Shown here: piece after piece, positions 37,035 to 48,469 of the stretch
Layout of the letters: each line of letters starts with the position of its first letter
Numbering within the stretch: position 1 is the first letter of the stretch
Translations under genes and position numbers: made by a program
Assembly (NCBI GenBank): GCA_947568835.1
Contig: CANOQG010000001.1
Span: 558,001 to 622,000, forward strand
Source of the DNA: Protonemura montana
Lineage: Eukaryota; Arthropoda; Insecta; Plecoptera; Nemouridae
Length of the DNA: 64,000 nucleotides
Direction of reading: 5' to 3'
Notes under the pieces: generated by a model
Told to the model about the DNA's origin: nothing
The model's database searches: none
The model's input: the letters and a program-made list of their open reading frames with translations, nothing else

Positions 37035-39880
37035 CTATGCAATGCTAGCCAGGCGCTCCAGACACTCTGCTTCGCTAGCCAGCCGCTCCAGACACTCTGC
37101 CATGCTAGCCAGACGCTTCAGACACTCTGGCTAGCTACCCAGACTCTCCAGACACTCTGCCTCGCTAGCCAGGCGCTCCAGACACTCTGCCACGCTAGCC
37201 AGACGCTCCAGACACTCTGATTCGCTACCCAGACGTTCAAGACACTTTGCCTCGCTCCCCAGACGCTCCAGACACTCTGCCTCGTTAGCCAGGCGCTTCA
37301 GAAGCTCTGCCTCGCTAGCCAGGCGCTCCAGACACTCTGCCATTCTAGCCAGACGCTCCAGACTATCTGCTACGCTAGCCAGAGGCTCCAGACACTCTGC
37401 CACGCTAAATAGACGCTCCAGACACTCTGCCTTGCTACCCAGAATCTCCAGACACTCTGCCTCGCTAGCCAGGCGCTCCAGACACTCTGCCTCGCTACCC
37501 AGACGCTTTAGACTATCTGCCACGCTAGCCAGTGGCTCCAGACACTCTGCCACGCTAGCTAGACGTTCCAGGCACTCTGCCTCGCTACTTAGACGCTCCA
37601 GAAACTCTGCCTCACTAGCCAGGCACTCCAGACACTCTGGCTCGCTACCCAGACGATCCAGACACTCTGCCTCCCTAGCCAGCCGCTCCAGACACTCTGC
37701 CATGCTAGCCAGAGATTTCAGACACTCTGCTACGCTAGCCAGACGCTCCAGACACTCTGCCACGCTAGCCAGAGGCTGAAGACACTCCGCAATGCTAGCC
37801 AGACGCTCCAGACACTCTGCCACGCTAGCTAGACGCTCCAGACACTCTGATTCGCTACTTAGACGCTCCAGACACCTTGCCTCGCTACCCAGACGCTCCA
37901 GACACTCTGCCTCGCTACCTAGACGCTTCAGACTATCTGCCACGCTAATCAGTGGCTCCAGACACTCTGCCACGCTAGCTAGACGCTCCAGGCACTCTGT
38001 CTCGCTACTTAGACGCTCCAGACACTGTGCCTCGCTAGCCAGGCACTCCAGACACTCTGATTCGCTACCCAGACGTTCCAGACACTTTGCCTCGCTACCC
38101 AGACGCTCCAGACTATCTGCAACGCTAGCCAGTGGCTCCAGCCACTCTGCCACGCTAGCTAGACGCTCCAGGCACTCTGCCTCGCTACTCAGACGCTCCA
38201 GACACTCTGCAATGCTAGCCAGACGCTCAAGACACTCTGCCACGCTAGCTAGACGCTCCAGACACTCTGATTCGCTACTTAGACGCTCCAGACACCTTGC
38301 CTCGCTACCCAGACACACCAGACACTCTGCCTCGCTAGCTAAACGCTCCAGACAATCTGCCTTGCTACCCAGACCCTCCAGACACTCTGTCTCGCTAGCC
38401 ATGCGCTCAAGAATTTCTGCCTCGCTACCCAGACGCTCCAGACTATCTGCCACGCTAGCCAGTGGCTCCAGACTATCTGCCACGCTAGCCAGAGGCTCCA
38501 GACACTCTGCCACGCTTGTTAGACAATCCAGACTTTCTGCCTTGCTAGCCAGGCGCTCCAGACACTCTGCCTCGCTAGCCAGACGCTCCAGACACTCTGC
38601 CTCGTTAGCCAGGCGCTTCAGAAGCTCTGCCTCGCTAGCCAGGCGCTCCAGACACTCTGCCATTCTAGCCAGACGCTCCAGACCATCTGCTACGCTAGCC
38701 AGAGGCTCCAGACACTCTGCCACGCTAAATAGACGCTCCAGACACTCTGCCTTGCTACCCAGAATCTCCAGACACTTTGCCTCGCTACCCAGACGCTCCA
38801 GACTATCTGCAACGCTAGCCAGTGGCTCCAGCCACTCTGCCACGCTAAATAGACGCTCCAGACACTCTGCCTTGCTACCCAGAATCTCCAGACACTCTGC
38901 CTCGCTAGCCAGGCGCTTCAGAAGCTCTGCCTCGCTAGCCAGGCGCTCCAGACACTCTGCCATTCTAGCCAGACGCTCCAGACTATCTGCTACGCTAGCC
39001 AGAGGCTCCAGACACTCTGCCACGCTAAATAGACGCTCCAGACACTCTGCCTTGCTACCCAGAATCTCCAGACACTCTGCCTCGCTAGCCAGGCGCTCCA
39101 GACACTCTGCCTCGCTACCCAGACGCTTTAGACTATCTGCCACGCTAGCCAGTGGCTCCAGACACTCTGCCACGCTAGCTAGACGTTCCAGGCACTCTGC
39201 CTCGCTACTTAGACGCTCCAGAAACTCTGCCTCACTAGCCAGGCACTCCAGACACTCTGGCTCGCTACCCAGACGATCCAGACACTCTGCCTCCCTAGCC
39301 AGCCGCTCCAGACACTCTGCCATGCTAGCCAGAGATTTCAGACACTCTGCTACGCTAGCCAGACGCTCCAGACACTCTGCCACGCTAGCCAGAGGCTGAA
39401 GACACTCTGCAATGCTAGCCAGACGCTCCAGACACTCTGCCACGCTAGCTAGACGCTCCAGACACTCTGATTCGCTACTTAGACGCTCCAGACACCTTGC
39501 CTCGCTACCCAGACGCTCCAGACACTCTGCCTCGCTACCTAGACGCTTCAGACTATCTGCCACGCTAATCAGTGGCTCCAGACACTCTGCCACGCTAGCT
39601 AGACGCTCCAGGCACTCTGTCTCGCTACTTAGACGCTCCAGACACTGTGCCTCGCTAGCCAGGCACTCCAGACACTCTGATTCACTACCCAGACGTTCCA
39701 GACACTTTGCCTCGCTACCCAGACGCTCCAGACTATCTGCAACGCTAGCCAGTGGCTCCAGCCACTCTGCCACGCTAGCTAGACGCTCCAGGCACTCTGC
39801 CTCGCTACTCAGACGCTCCAGACACTCTGCAATGCTAGCCAGACGCTCCAGACACTCTGCCACGCTAGCCAGGCACTCCA
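33651..39880. repeat. Duplication at 3,480-bp offset (116 units)
   Basis: 33,651 to about 36,400 repeats at 37,131 to about 39,880. Shared marker units include gacactccgcaatg (34,301 / 37,781), gaccatctgc (35,201 / 38,681) and two gctaaat units bracketing the tgcaacgctagccagtggct segment (about 35,241-35,400 / 38,721-38,880). At about 36,391 the first copy jumps from aggcactcca straight to gactatctgctacg, where the second continues with gacactctgattcact. The first copy thus has an internal deletion junction. Confidence 0.9.
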
Positions 39881-41663
39881 GACACTCTGATTCACTACCC
39901 AGACGTTCCAGACACTTTGCCTCGCTACCCAGACGCTCCAGACTATCTGCAACGCTAGCCAGTGGCTCCAGACTCTCTGCCTCGCTAGCCAGGCGCTCCA
40001 GACACTCTGCCACGCTAGCCAGACGCTCCAGACACTCTGATTCGCTACCCAGACGTTCAAGACACTTTGCCTCGCTCCTGAGACGCTCCAGACACTCTGC
40101 CTCGTTAGCCAGGCGCTTCAGAAGCTCTGCCTCGCTAGCCAGGCGCTCCAGACACTCTGCCATTCTAGCCAGACGCTCCAGACTATCTGCTACGCTAGCC
40201 AGAGGCTCCAGACACTCTGCCACGCTAGTTAGTGGCTCCAGCCACTCTGCCAGGCTAGCTCGACGCTCCAGGCACTCTGCCTCGCTACTTAGACGCTCCA
40301 GACACTCTGCCTCGCTAGCCAGGCGCTTCAGACACTCTGGCTGGCAACCCAGACGCTCCAGACACACTGCCTCGCTAGCCAGTGGCTCCAGAATATCTGC
40401 CACGCTAGCCAGAGGCTGCAGACACTCTGCAATGCTAGCCAGACGCTCCAGACACTCTGCCACGCTAGCCAGAGGCTGAAGACACTCTGCAATGCTAGCC
40501 AGACGCTCCAGACACTCTGCCACGCTAGCTAGACGCTCCAGACACTCTGATTCGCTACTTAGACGCTCCAGACACCTTGCCTCGCTACCCAGACACACCA
40601 GACACTCTGCCTCGCTAGCTAAACGCTCCAGACACTCTGCCTTGCTACCCAGACCCTCCAGACACTCTGTCTCGCTAGCCATGCGCTCCAGAATTTCTGC
40701 CTCGCTACCCAGACGCTCCAGACTATCTGCCACGCTAGCCAGGGGCTCCAGACTATCTGCCACGCTAGCCAGAGGCTCCAGACACTCTGCCACGCTTGTT
40801 AGACAATCCAGACTTTCTGCCTCGCTAGCCAGGCGCTCCAGACACTCTGCCTCGCTAGCCAGACGCTCCAGACACTCTGCCTCGTTAGCCAGGCGCTTCA
40901 AAAGCTCTGCCTCGCTAGCCAGGCGCTCCAGACACTCTGCCATTCTAGCCAGACGCTCCAGACTATATGCTACGCTAGCCTGAGGCTCCAGACACTCTGC
41001 CACGCTAAATAGACGCTCCAGACACTCTGCCTTGCTACCCAGAATCTCCAGACACTCTGCCTCGCTAGCCAGGCGCTCCAGACACTCTGCCTCGCTACCC
41101 AGACGCTTTAGACTATCTGCCACGCTAGCCAGTGGCTCAAGACACTCTGCCACGCTAGCTAGACGCTCCAGGCACTCTGCCTCGCTACTTAGACGCTCCA
41201 GAAACTCTGCCTCACTAGCCAGGCACTCCAGACACTCTGGCTCGCTACTTAGACGATCCAGACACTCTGCCTCCCTAGCCAGCCGCTCCAGACACTCTGC
41301 CATGCTAGCCAGAGATTTCAGACACTCTGCTACGCTAGCTAGGCGCTCCAGACACTCTGCCACGCTAGCTAGACGCTCCAGACACTCTGCCTTGCTACTT
41401 AGACCCTCCAGACACTCTGCCTCGCTAGCCAGGCGCTCCAGACACTCTGCCTCGCTACCCAAACGCTCCAGACTATTTGCCACGCTAGCCAGTGGCTCCA
41501 GACTATCTGCCACGCTAGCCAGAGGCTGCAGACACTCTGCAATGCTAGCCAGACGCTCCAGACACTCTGCCACGCTAGCCAGAGGCTGAAGACACTCTGC
41601 AATGCTAGCCAGGCGCTCCAGACACTCTGCTTCGCTAGCCAGCCGCTCCAGACACTCTGCCAT
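37131..41663 (-). CDS. Decapeptide-repeat module, 1,510 codons, longest closed frame (copy 1)
   Basis: ATG 41,661-41,663 (M-A-E-C-L-E-R-L-A-S-E), TAG 37,131-37,133, about 151 repeats. Its twin at 48,470-53,002 has the same length. Differences I see are substitutions only: P-Q-A-S-V-A-Y here (around 40,965-40,985), L-S-S-E-P-E-C against L-G-S-E-P-E-C, and A-E-W against A-K-W. The two 4.5-kb copies show no indel, which fits recent duplication. Helical acidic repeat protein by appearance; no known family. Confidence 0.32.
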   Translation of the reverse strand: MAECLERLASEAECLERLASIAECLQPLASVAECLERLASIAECLQPLASVADSLEPLASVANSLERLGSEAECLERLASEAECLEGLSSKAECLERLASVAECLERLASVAECLKSLASMAECLERLAREAECLDRLSSEPECLECLASEAEFLERLSSEAECLERLASVAECLEPLASVADSLKRLGSEAECLERLASEAECLEILGSKAECLERLFSVAECLEPQASVAYSLERLARMAECLERLASEAELLKRLANEAECLERLASEAECLERLASEAESLDCLTSVAECLEPLASVADSLEPLASVADSLERLGSEAEILERMASETECLEGLGSKAECLERLASEAECLVCLGSEARCLERLSSESECLERLASVAECLERLASIAECLQPLASVAECLERLASIAECLQPLASVADILEPLASEAVCLERLGCQPECLKRLASEAECLERLSSEAECLERRASLAEWLEPLTSVAECLEPLASVADSLERLARMAECLERLASEAELLKRLANEAECLERLRSEAKCLERLGSESECLERLASVAECLERLASEAESLEPLASVADSLERLGSEAKCLERLGSESECLECLASVAECLERLASIAECLERLSSEAECLERLASVAEWLEPLASVADSLERLGSEAKCLERLGSESECLECLASEAQCLERLSSETECLERLASVAECLEPLISVADSLKRLGSEAECLERLGSEARCLERLSSESECLERLASVAECLERLASIAECLQPLASVAECLERLASVAECLKSLASMAECLERLAREAECLDRLGSEPECLECLASEAEFLERLSSEAECLERLASVAECLEPLASVADSLKRLGSEAECLERLASEAECLEILGSKAECLERLFSVAECLEPLASVADSLERLARMAECLERLASEAELLKRLASEAECLEILGSKAECLERLFSVAEWLEPLASVADSLERLGSEAKCLEILGSKAECLERLFSVAECLEPLASVADGLERLARMAECLERLASEAELLKRLANEAECLERLASEAECLERLASKAESLDCLTSVAECLEPLASVADSLEPLASVADSLERLGSEAEILERMASETECLEGLGSKADCLERLASEAECLVCLGSEARCLERLSSESECLERLASVAECLERLASIAECLERLSSEAECLERLASVAEWLEPLASVADSLERLGSEAKCLERLGSESECLECLASEAQCLERLSSETECLERLASVAECLEPLISVADSLKRLGSEAECLERLGSEARCLERLSSESECLERLASVAECLERLASIAECLQPLASVAECLERLASVAECLKSLASMAECLERLAREAECLDRLGSEPECLECLASEAEFLERLSSEAECLERLASVAECLEPLASVADSLKRLGSEAECLERLASEAECLEILGSKAECLERLFSVAECLEPLASVADSLERLARMAECLERLASEAELLKRLANEAECLERLGSEAKCLERLGSESECLERLASVAECLERLASEAECLESLGS

Positions 41664-41690
41664 GCTAGCCAGACGCTTCAGACACTCTGG

Positions 41691-44573
41691 CTAGCTACCC
41701 AGACTCTCCAGACACTCTGCCTCGCTAGCCAGGCGCTCCAGACACTCTGCCACGCTAGCCAGACGCTCCAGACACTCTGATTCGCTACCCAGACGTTCAA
41801 GACACTTTGCCTCGCTCCCCAGACGCTCCAGACACTCTGCCTCGTTAGCCAGGCGCTTCAGAAGCTCTGCCTCGCTAGCCAGGCGCTCCAGACACTCTTC
41901 CATTCTAGCCAGACGCTCCAGACTATCTGCTACGCTAGCCAGAGGCTCCAGACACTCTGCCACGCTAAATAGACGCTCCAGACACTCTGCCTTGCTCTCC
42001 AGAATCTCCAGACACTCTGCCTCGCTAGCCAGGCGCTCCAGACACTCTGCCTCGCTACCCAGACGCTTTAGACTATCTGCCACGCTAGCCAGTGGCTCCA
42101 GACACTCTGCCACGCTAGCTAGACGTTCCAGGCACTCTGCCTCGCTACTTAGACGCTCCAGAAACTCTGCCTCACTAGCCAGGCACTCCAGACACTCTGG
42201 CTCGCTACCCAGACGATCCAGACACTCTGCCTCCCTAGCCAGCCGCTCCAGACACTCTGCCATGCTAGCCAGAGATTTCAGACACTCTGCTACGCTAGCC
42301 AGACGCTCCAGACACTCTGCCACGCTAGCCAGAGGCTGAAGACACTCTGCAATGCTAGCCAGACGCTCCAGACACTCTGCCACGCTAGCTAGACGCTCCA
42401 GACACTCTGATTCGCTACTTAGACGCTCCAGACACCTTGCCTCGCTACCCAGACGCTCCAGACACTCTGCCTCGCTACCTAGACGCTTCAGACTATCTGC
42501 CACGCTAATCAGTGGCTCCAGACACTCTGCCACGCTAGCTAGACGCTCCAGGCACTCTGTCTCGCTACTTAGACGCTCCAGACACTGTGCCTCGCTAGCC
42601 AGGCACTCCAGACACTCTGATTCGCTACCCAGACGTTCCAGACACTTTGCCTCGCTACCCAGACGCTCCAGACTATCTGCAACGCTAGCCAGTGGCTCCA
42701 GCCACTCTGCCACGCTAGCTAGACGCTCCAGGCACTCTGCCTCGCTACTCAGACGCTCCAGACACTCTGCAATGCTATCCAGACGCTCCAGACACCTTGC
42801 CTCGCTACCCAGACACACCAGACACTCTGCCTCGCTAGCTAAACGCTCCAGACAATCTGCCTTGCTACCCAGACCCTCCAGACACTCTGTCTCGCTAGCC
42901 ATGCGCTCAAGAATTTCTGCCTCGCTACCCAGACGCTCCAGACTATCTGCCACGCTAGCCAGTGGCTCCAGACTATCTGCCACGCTAGCCAGAGGCTCCA
43001 GACACTCTGCCACGCTTGTTAGACAATCCAGACTTTCTGCCTTGCTAGCCAGGCGCTCCAGACACTCTGCCTCGCTAGCCAGACGCTCCAGACACTCTGC
43101 CTCGTTAGCCAGGCGCTTCAGAAGCTCTGCCTCGCTAGCCAGGCGCTCCAGACACTCTGCCATTCTAGCCAGACGCTCCAGACCATCTGCTACGCTAGCC
43201 AGAGGCTCCAGACACTCTGCCACGCTAAATAGACGCTCCAGACACTCTGCCTTGCTACCCAGAATCTCCAGACACTTTGCCTCGCTACCCAGACGCTCCA
43301 GACTATCTGCAACGCTAGCCAGTGGCTCCAGCCACTCTGCAACGCTAGCTAGACGCTCCAGGCACTCTGCCTCGCTACTCAGACGCTCCAGACACTCTGC
43401 AATGCTAGCCAGACGCTCCAGACACTCTGCCACGCTAGCTAGACGCTCCAGACACTCTGATTCGCTACTTAGACGCTCCAGACACCTTGCCTCGCTACCC
43501 AGACACACCAGACACTCTGGCTCGCTAGCTAAACGCTCCAGACACTCTGCCTTGCTACCCAGACCCTCCAGACACTCTGTCTCGCTAGCCATGCGCTCAA
43601 GAATTTCTGCCTCGCTACCCAGACGCTCCAGACTATCTGCCACGCTAGCCAGTGGCTCCAGACTATCTGCCACGCTAGCCAGAGGCTCCAGACACTCTGC
43701 CACGCTTGTTAGACAATCCAGACTTTCTGCCTTGCTAGCCAGGCGCTCCAGACACTCTGCCCCGCTAGCCAGACGCTCCAGACACTCTGCCTCGTTAGCC
43801 AGGCGCTTCAGAAGCTCTGCCTCGCTAGCCAGGCGCTCCAGACACTCTGCCATTCTAGCCAGACGCTCCAGACTATCTGCTACGCTAGCCAGAGGCTCCA
43901 GACACTCTGCCACGCTAAATAGACGCTCCAGACACTCTGCCTTGCTACCCAGAATCTCCAGACACTCTGCCTCGCTAGCCAGGCGCTCCAGACACTCTGC
44001 CTCGCTACCCAGACGCTTTAGACTATCTGCCACGCTAGCCAGTGGCTCAAGACACTCTGCCACGCTAGCTAGACGCTCCAGGCACTCTGCCTCGCTACTT
44101 AGACGCTCCAGAAACTCTGCCTCACTAGCCAGGCACTCCAGACACTCTGGCTCGCTACTTAGACGATCCAGACACTCTGCCTCCCTAGCCAGCCGCTCCA
44201 GACACTCTGCCATGCTAGCCAGAGATTTCAGACACTCTGCTACGCTAGCTAGGCGCTCCAGACACTCTGCCACGCTAGCTAGACGCTCCAGACACTCTGC
44301 CTTGCTACTTAGACCCTCCAGACACTCTGCCTCGCTAGCCAGGCGCTCCAGACACTCTGCCTCGCTACCCAGACGCTCCAGACTATTTGCCACGCTAGCC
44401 AGTGGCTCCAGACTATCTGCCACGCTAGCCAGAGGCTGCAGACACTCTGCAATGCTAGCCAGACGCTCCAGACACTCTGCCACGCTAGCCAGAGGCTGAA
44501 GACACTCTGCAATGCTAGCCAGGCGCTCCAGACACTCTGCCTCGCTAGCCAGCCGCTCCAGACACTCTGCCAT
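41691..44573 (-). CDS. Decapeptide-repeat module, 960 codons (copy 1)
   Basis: ATG 44,571-44,573, TAG 41,691-41,693. Twin at 53,030-55,912. Markers shared by both are M-E-E-C-L (cactcttccattct at 41,893) and I-L-E-S-K (ttgctctccagaatc at 41,992). It holds two copies of the E-S-L-D-C-L-T-S-V unit set, so the module itself contains an internal duplication of about 1 kb. Function unknown. Confidence 0.3.
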   Translation of the reverse strand: MAECLERLASEAECLERLASIAECLQPLASVAECLERLASIAECLQPLASVADSLEPLASVANSLERLGSEAECLERLASEAECLEGLSSKAECLERLASVAECLERLASVAECLKSLASMAECLERLAREAECLDRLSSEPECLECLASEAEFLERLSSEAECLERLASVAECLEPLASVADSLKRLGSEAECLERLASEAECLEILGSKAECLERLFSVAECLEPLASVADSLERLARMAECLERLASEAELLKRLANEAECLERLASGAECLERLASKAESLDCLTSVAECLEPLASVADSLEPLASVADSLERLGSEAEILERMASETECLEGLGSKAECLERLASEPECLVCLGSEARCLERLSSESECLERLASVAECLERLASIAECLERLSSEAECLERLASVAEWLEPLASVADSLERLGSEAKCLEILGSKAECLERLFSVAECLEPLASVADGLERLARMAECLERLASEAELLKRLANEAECLERLASEAECLERLASKAESLDCLTSVAECLEPLASVADSLEPLASVADSLERLGSEAEILERMASETECLEGLGSKADCLERLASEAECLVCLGSEARCLERLDSIAECLERLSSEAECLERLASVAEWLEPLASVADSLERLGSEAKCLERLGSESECLECLASEAQCLERLSSETECLERLASVAECLEPLISVADSLKRLGSEAECLERLGSEARCLERLSSESECLERLASVAECLERLASIAECLQPLASVAECLERLASVAECLKSLASMAECLERLAREAECLDRLGSEPECLECLASEAEFLERLSSEAECLERLASVAECLEPLASVADSLKRLGSEAECLERLASEAECLEILESKAECLERLFSVAECLEPLASVADSLERLARMEECLERLASEAELLKRLANEAECLERLGSEAKCLERLGSESECLERLASVAECLERLASEAECLESLGS

Positions 44574-44600
44574 GCTAGCCAGACGCTTCAGACACTCTGG

Positions 44601-45779
44601 CTAGCTACCCTGACTCTCCAGGCACTCTGCCTCGCTAGCCAGGCGCTCCAGACATTCTGCCACGCTAGCCAGACGCTCCAGACACTCTGATTCGCTACCC
44701 AGACGTTCAAGACACTTTGCCTCGCTCCCCAGACGCTCCAGACACTCTGCCTCGTTAGCCAGGCGCTTCAGAAGCTCAGCCTCGCTAGCCAGGCGCTCCA
44801 GACACTCTGCCATTCTAGCCAGACGCTCCAGACTATCTGCTACGCTAGCCAGAGGCTCCAGACACTCTGCCACGCTAAATAGACGCTCCAGACACTCTGC
44901 CTTGCTACCCAGAATCTCCAGACACTCTGCCTCGCTAGCCAGGCGCTCCAGACACTCTGCCTCGCTACCCAGACGCTCCAGACTATTTGCCACGCTAGCC
45001 AGTGGCTCCAGACACTCTGCCACGCTAGCTAGACGCTCCAAGCACTCTGCCTCGCTACTTAGACGCTCCAGAAACTCTGCCTCACTAGCCAGGCACTCCA
45101 GACACTCTGGCTCGCTACCCAGACGATCCAGACACTCTGCCTCCCTAGCCAGCCGCTTTAGACACTCTGCCATGCTAGCCAGAGATTTCAGACACTCTGC
45201 TACGCTAGCTAGACGCTCCAGACACTCTGCCGCGCTAGCTAGACGCTCCAGACACTCTGCCTTGCTACTTAGACCCTCCAGACACTCTGCCTCGCTAGCC
45301 AGGCGCTCCAGACACTCTGCCTCGCTACCCAGACGCTCCAGACTATTTGCCACGCTAGCCAGAGGCTCCAGACACTCTGCCACGCTAGCTAGACGCTCCA
45401 GACACTCTGCCTCGCTAGCCAGGCACTCCAGACACTCTGATTCGCTACCCAGACGTTCCAGACACTTTGCCTCGCTACCCAGACGCTCCAGACTATCTGC
45501 AACGCTAGCCAGAGGCTCCAGACACTCTGCCACGCTAGCTAGACGCTCCAGACACTCTGCCTTGCTACCCAGAATCTCCAGACACTCTGCCACGCTAGCC
45601 AGTGGCTCCAGCCACTCTGCCACGCTAGCTAGACGCTCCAGGCACTCTGCCTCGCTATTTAGACGCTCCAGACACTCTGCCTCGCTAGCCAGCCGCTCCA
45701 GACACTCTACCACGCAAGCTAGACGCTCCAGGCACTCTGCATCGCTAGCCAGGCGTTCCAGACACTCTGGCTCGCTCCC
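44601..45779 (-). pseudogene. Decapeptide-repeat fragment downstream of a frameshift (copy 1)
   Basis: The frame is open from the single-base loss near 45,779 to the recurrent TAG at 44,601-44,603. The first start codon is GTG 45,711-45,713 (V-V-E-C-L), which is not convincing. Near 44,606 ctaccctgac gives E-S-Q-G-S where the twin at 55,940 has E-S-L-G-S. Repeats include L-N-S-E-A-E-C-L (cctcgctattt at 45,651). Upstream of the shift the same frame continues one phase away, so this piece and the next were one frame before the deletion. Confidence 0.35.
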
Positions 45780-48442
45780 ATACGCTCCAGACTTCCTGCC
45801 ACGCTAGCCAGTGGCTCCAGACTATCTGCCACGCTAGCCAGAGGCTGCAGACACTCTGCAATGCTAGCCAGACGCTCCAGACACTCTGCCACGCTAGCCA
45901 GAGGCTGAAGACACTCTGCAATGCTAGCCAGGCGCTCCAGACACTCTGCCTCGCTAGCCAGCCGCTCCAGACACTCTGCCTCGCTAGCCAGGCGCTCCAG
46001 ACACTCTGCCACGCTAGCCAGACGCTCCAGACACTCTGATTCGCTACCCAGACGTTCAAGACACTTTGCCTCGCTCCCCAGACGCTCCAGACACTCTGCC
46101 TCGTTAGCCAGGCGCTTCAGAAGCTCTGCCTCGCTAGCCAGGCGCTCCAGACACTCTGCCACGGTAGCCAGAGGCTGAAAACACTCAGCAATGCTAGCCA
46201 GACGCTCCAGACACTCTGCCACGCTAGCTAGACGCTCCAGACACTCTGATTCGCTACTTAGACGCTCCAGACACCTTGCCTCGCTACCCAGACGCTCCAG
46301 ACACTCTGCCTCGCTACCTAGACGCTTCAGACTATCTGCCACGCTAATCAGTGGCTCCAGACACTCTGCCACGCTAGCTAGACGCTCCAGGCACTCTGTC
46401 TCGCTACTTAGACGCTCCAGACACTGTGCCTCGCTAGCCAGGCACTCCAGACACTCTGATTCACTACCCAGACGTTCCAGACACTTTGCCTCGCTACCCA
46501 GACGCTCCAGACTATCTGCAACGCTAGCCAGTGGCTCCAGCCACTCTGCCACGCTAGCTAGACGCTCCAGGCACTCTGCCTCGCTACTCAGACGCTCCAG
46601 ACACTCTGCAATGCTAGCCAGACGCTCCAGACACTCTGCCACGCTAGCTAGGCACTCCAGACACTCTGATTCACTACCCAGACGTTCCAGACACTTTGCC
46701 TCGCTACCCAGACGCTCCAGACTATCTGCAACGCTAGCCAGTGGCTCCAGACTCTCTGCCTCGCTAGCCAGGCGCTCAAGACACTCTGCCACGCTAGCCA
46801 GACGCTCCAGACACTCTGATTCGCTACCCAGACGTTCAAGACACTTTGCCTCGCTCCTGAGACGCTCCAGACACTCTGCCTCGTTAGCCAGGCGCTTCAG
46901 AAGCTCTGCCTCGCTAGCCAGGCGCTCCAGACACTCTGACATTCTAGCCAGACGCTCCAGACTATCTGCTACGCTAGCCAGAGGCTCCAGACACTCTGCC
47001 ACGCTAGTTAGTGGCTCCAGCCACTCTGCCAGGCTAGCCCGACGCTCCAGGCACTCTGCCTCGCTACTTAGACGCTCCAGACACTCTGCCTCGCTAGCCA
47101 GGCGCTTCAGACACTCTGGCTGGCAACCCAGACGCTCCAGACACACTGCCTCGCTAGCCAGTGGCTCCAGAATATCTGCCACGCTAGCCAGAGGCTGCAG
47201 ACACTCTGCAATGCTAGCCAGACGCTCCAGACACTCTGCCACGCTAGCCAGAGGCTGAAGACACTCTGCAATGCTAGCCAGACGCTCCAGACACTCTGCC
47301 ACGCTAGCTAGACGCTCCAGACACTCTGATTCGCTACTTAGACGCTCCAGACACCTTGCCTCGCTACCCAGACACACCAGACACTCTGCCTCGCTAGCTA
47401 AACGCTCCAGACACTCTGCCTTGCTACCCAGACCCTCCAGACACTCTGTCTCGCTAGCCATGCGCTCCAGAATTTCTGCCTCGCTACCCAGACGCTCCAG
47501 ACTATCTGCCACGCTAGCCAGGGGCTCCAGACTATCTGCCACGCTAGCCAGAGGCTCCAGACACTCTGCCACGCTTGTTAGACAATCCAGACTTTCTGCC
47601 TCGCTAGCCAGGCGCTCCAGACACTCTGCCTCGCTAGCCAGACGCTCCAGACACTCTGCCTCGTTAGCCAGGCGCTTCAGAAGCTCTGCCTCGCTAGCCA
47701 GGCGCTCCAGACACTCTGCCATTCTAGCCAGACGCTCCAGACTATCTGCTACGCTAGCCAGAGGCTCCAGACACTCTGCCACGCTAAATAGACGCTCCAG
47801 ACACTCTGCCTTGCTACCCAGAATCTCCAGACACTCTGCCTCGCTAGCCAGGCGCTCCAGACACTCTGCCTCGCTACCCAGACGCTTTAGACTATCTGCC
47901 ACGCTAGCCAGTGGCTCCAGACACTCTGCCACGCTAGCTAGACGCTCCAGGCACTCTGCCTCGCTACTTAGACGCTCCAGAAACTCTGCCTCACTAGCCA
48001 GGCACTCCAGACACTCTGGCTCGCTACCCAGACGATCCAGACACTCTGCCTCCCTAGCCAGCCGCTCCAGACACTCTGCCATGCTAGCCAGAGATTTCAG
48101 ACACTCTGCTACGCTAGCTAGACGCTCCAGACACTCTGCCACGCTAGCTAGACGCTCCAGACACTCTGCCTTGCTACTTAGACCCTCCAGACACTCTGCC
48201 TCGCTAGCCAGGCGCTCCAGACACTCTGCCTCGCTACCCAGACGCTCCAGACTATTTGCCACGCTAGCCAGTGGCTCCAGACTATCTGCCACGCTAGCCA
48301 GAGGCTGCAGACACTCTGCAATGCTAGCCAGACGCTCCAGACACTCTGCCACGCTAGCCAGAGGCTGAAGACACTCTGCAATGCTAGCCAGGCGCTCCAG
48401 ACACTCTGCTTCGCTAGCCAGCCGCTCCAGACACTCTGCCAT
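45719..48442 (-). pseudogene. Decapeptide-repeat module, 907 codons with a frameshifted tail (copy 1)
   Basis: ATG 48,440-48,442. The decapeptide frame runs to about 45,780, where ctcgctcccatacgctcc lacks one base against ctcgctaccc-agacgctcc. The reading then slips into the Q-S-V-W-N-A-W frame and stops at TAG 45,719-45,721. The main frame proper continues in the 44,601-45,779 piece. The same slip is present at 57,118 and 61,137. It contains the C-Q-P-E-C-L unit and resembles 30,711-33,623 over most of its length. Confidence 0.35.
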
Positions 48443-48469
48443 GCTAGCCAGACGCTTCAGACACTCTGG

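Noticed and set aside
45719..45780. The Q-S-V-W-N-A-W-L-A-M-Q-S-A-W-S-V tail as a distinct C-terminal domain, present three times
   Set aside because: It is exactly the out-of-phase reading of ordinary units after the missing base, and its three occurrences are copies of one duplicated block.
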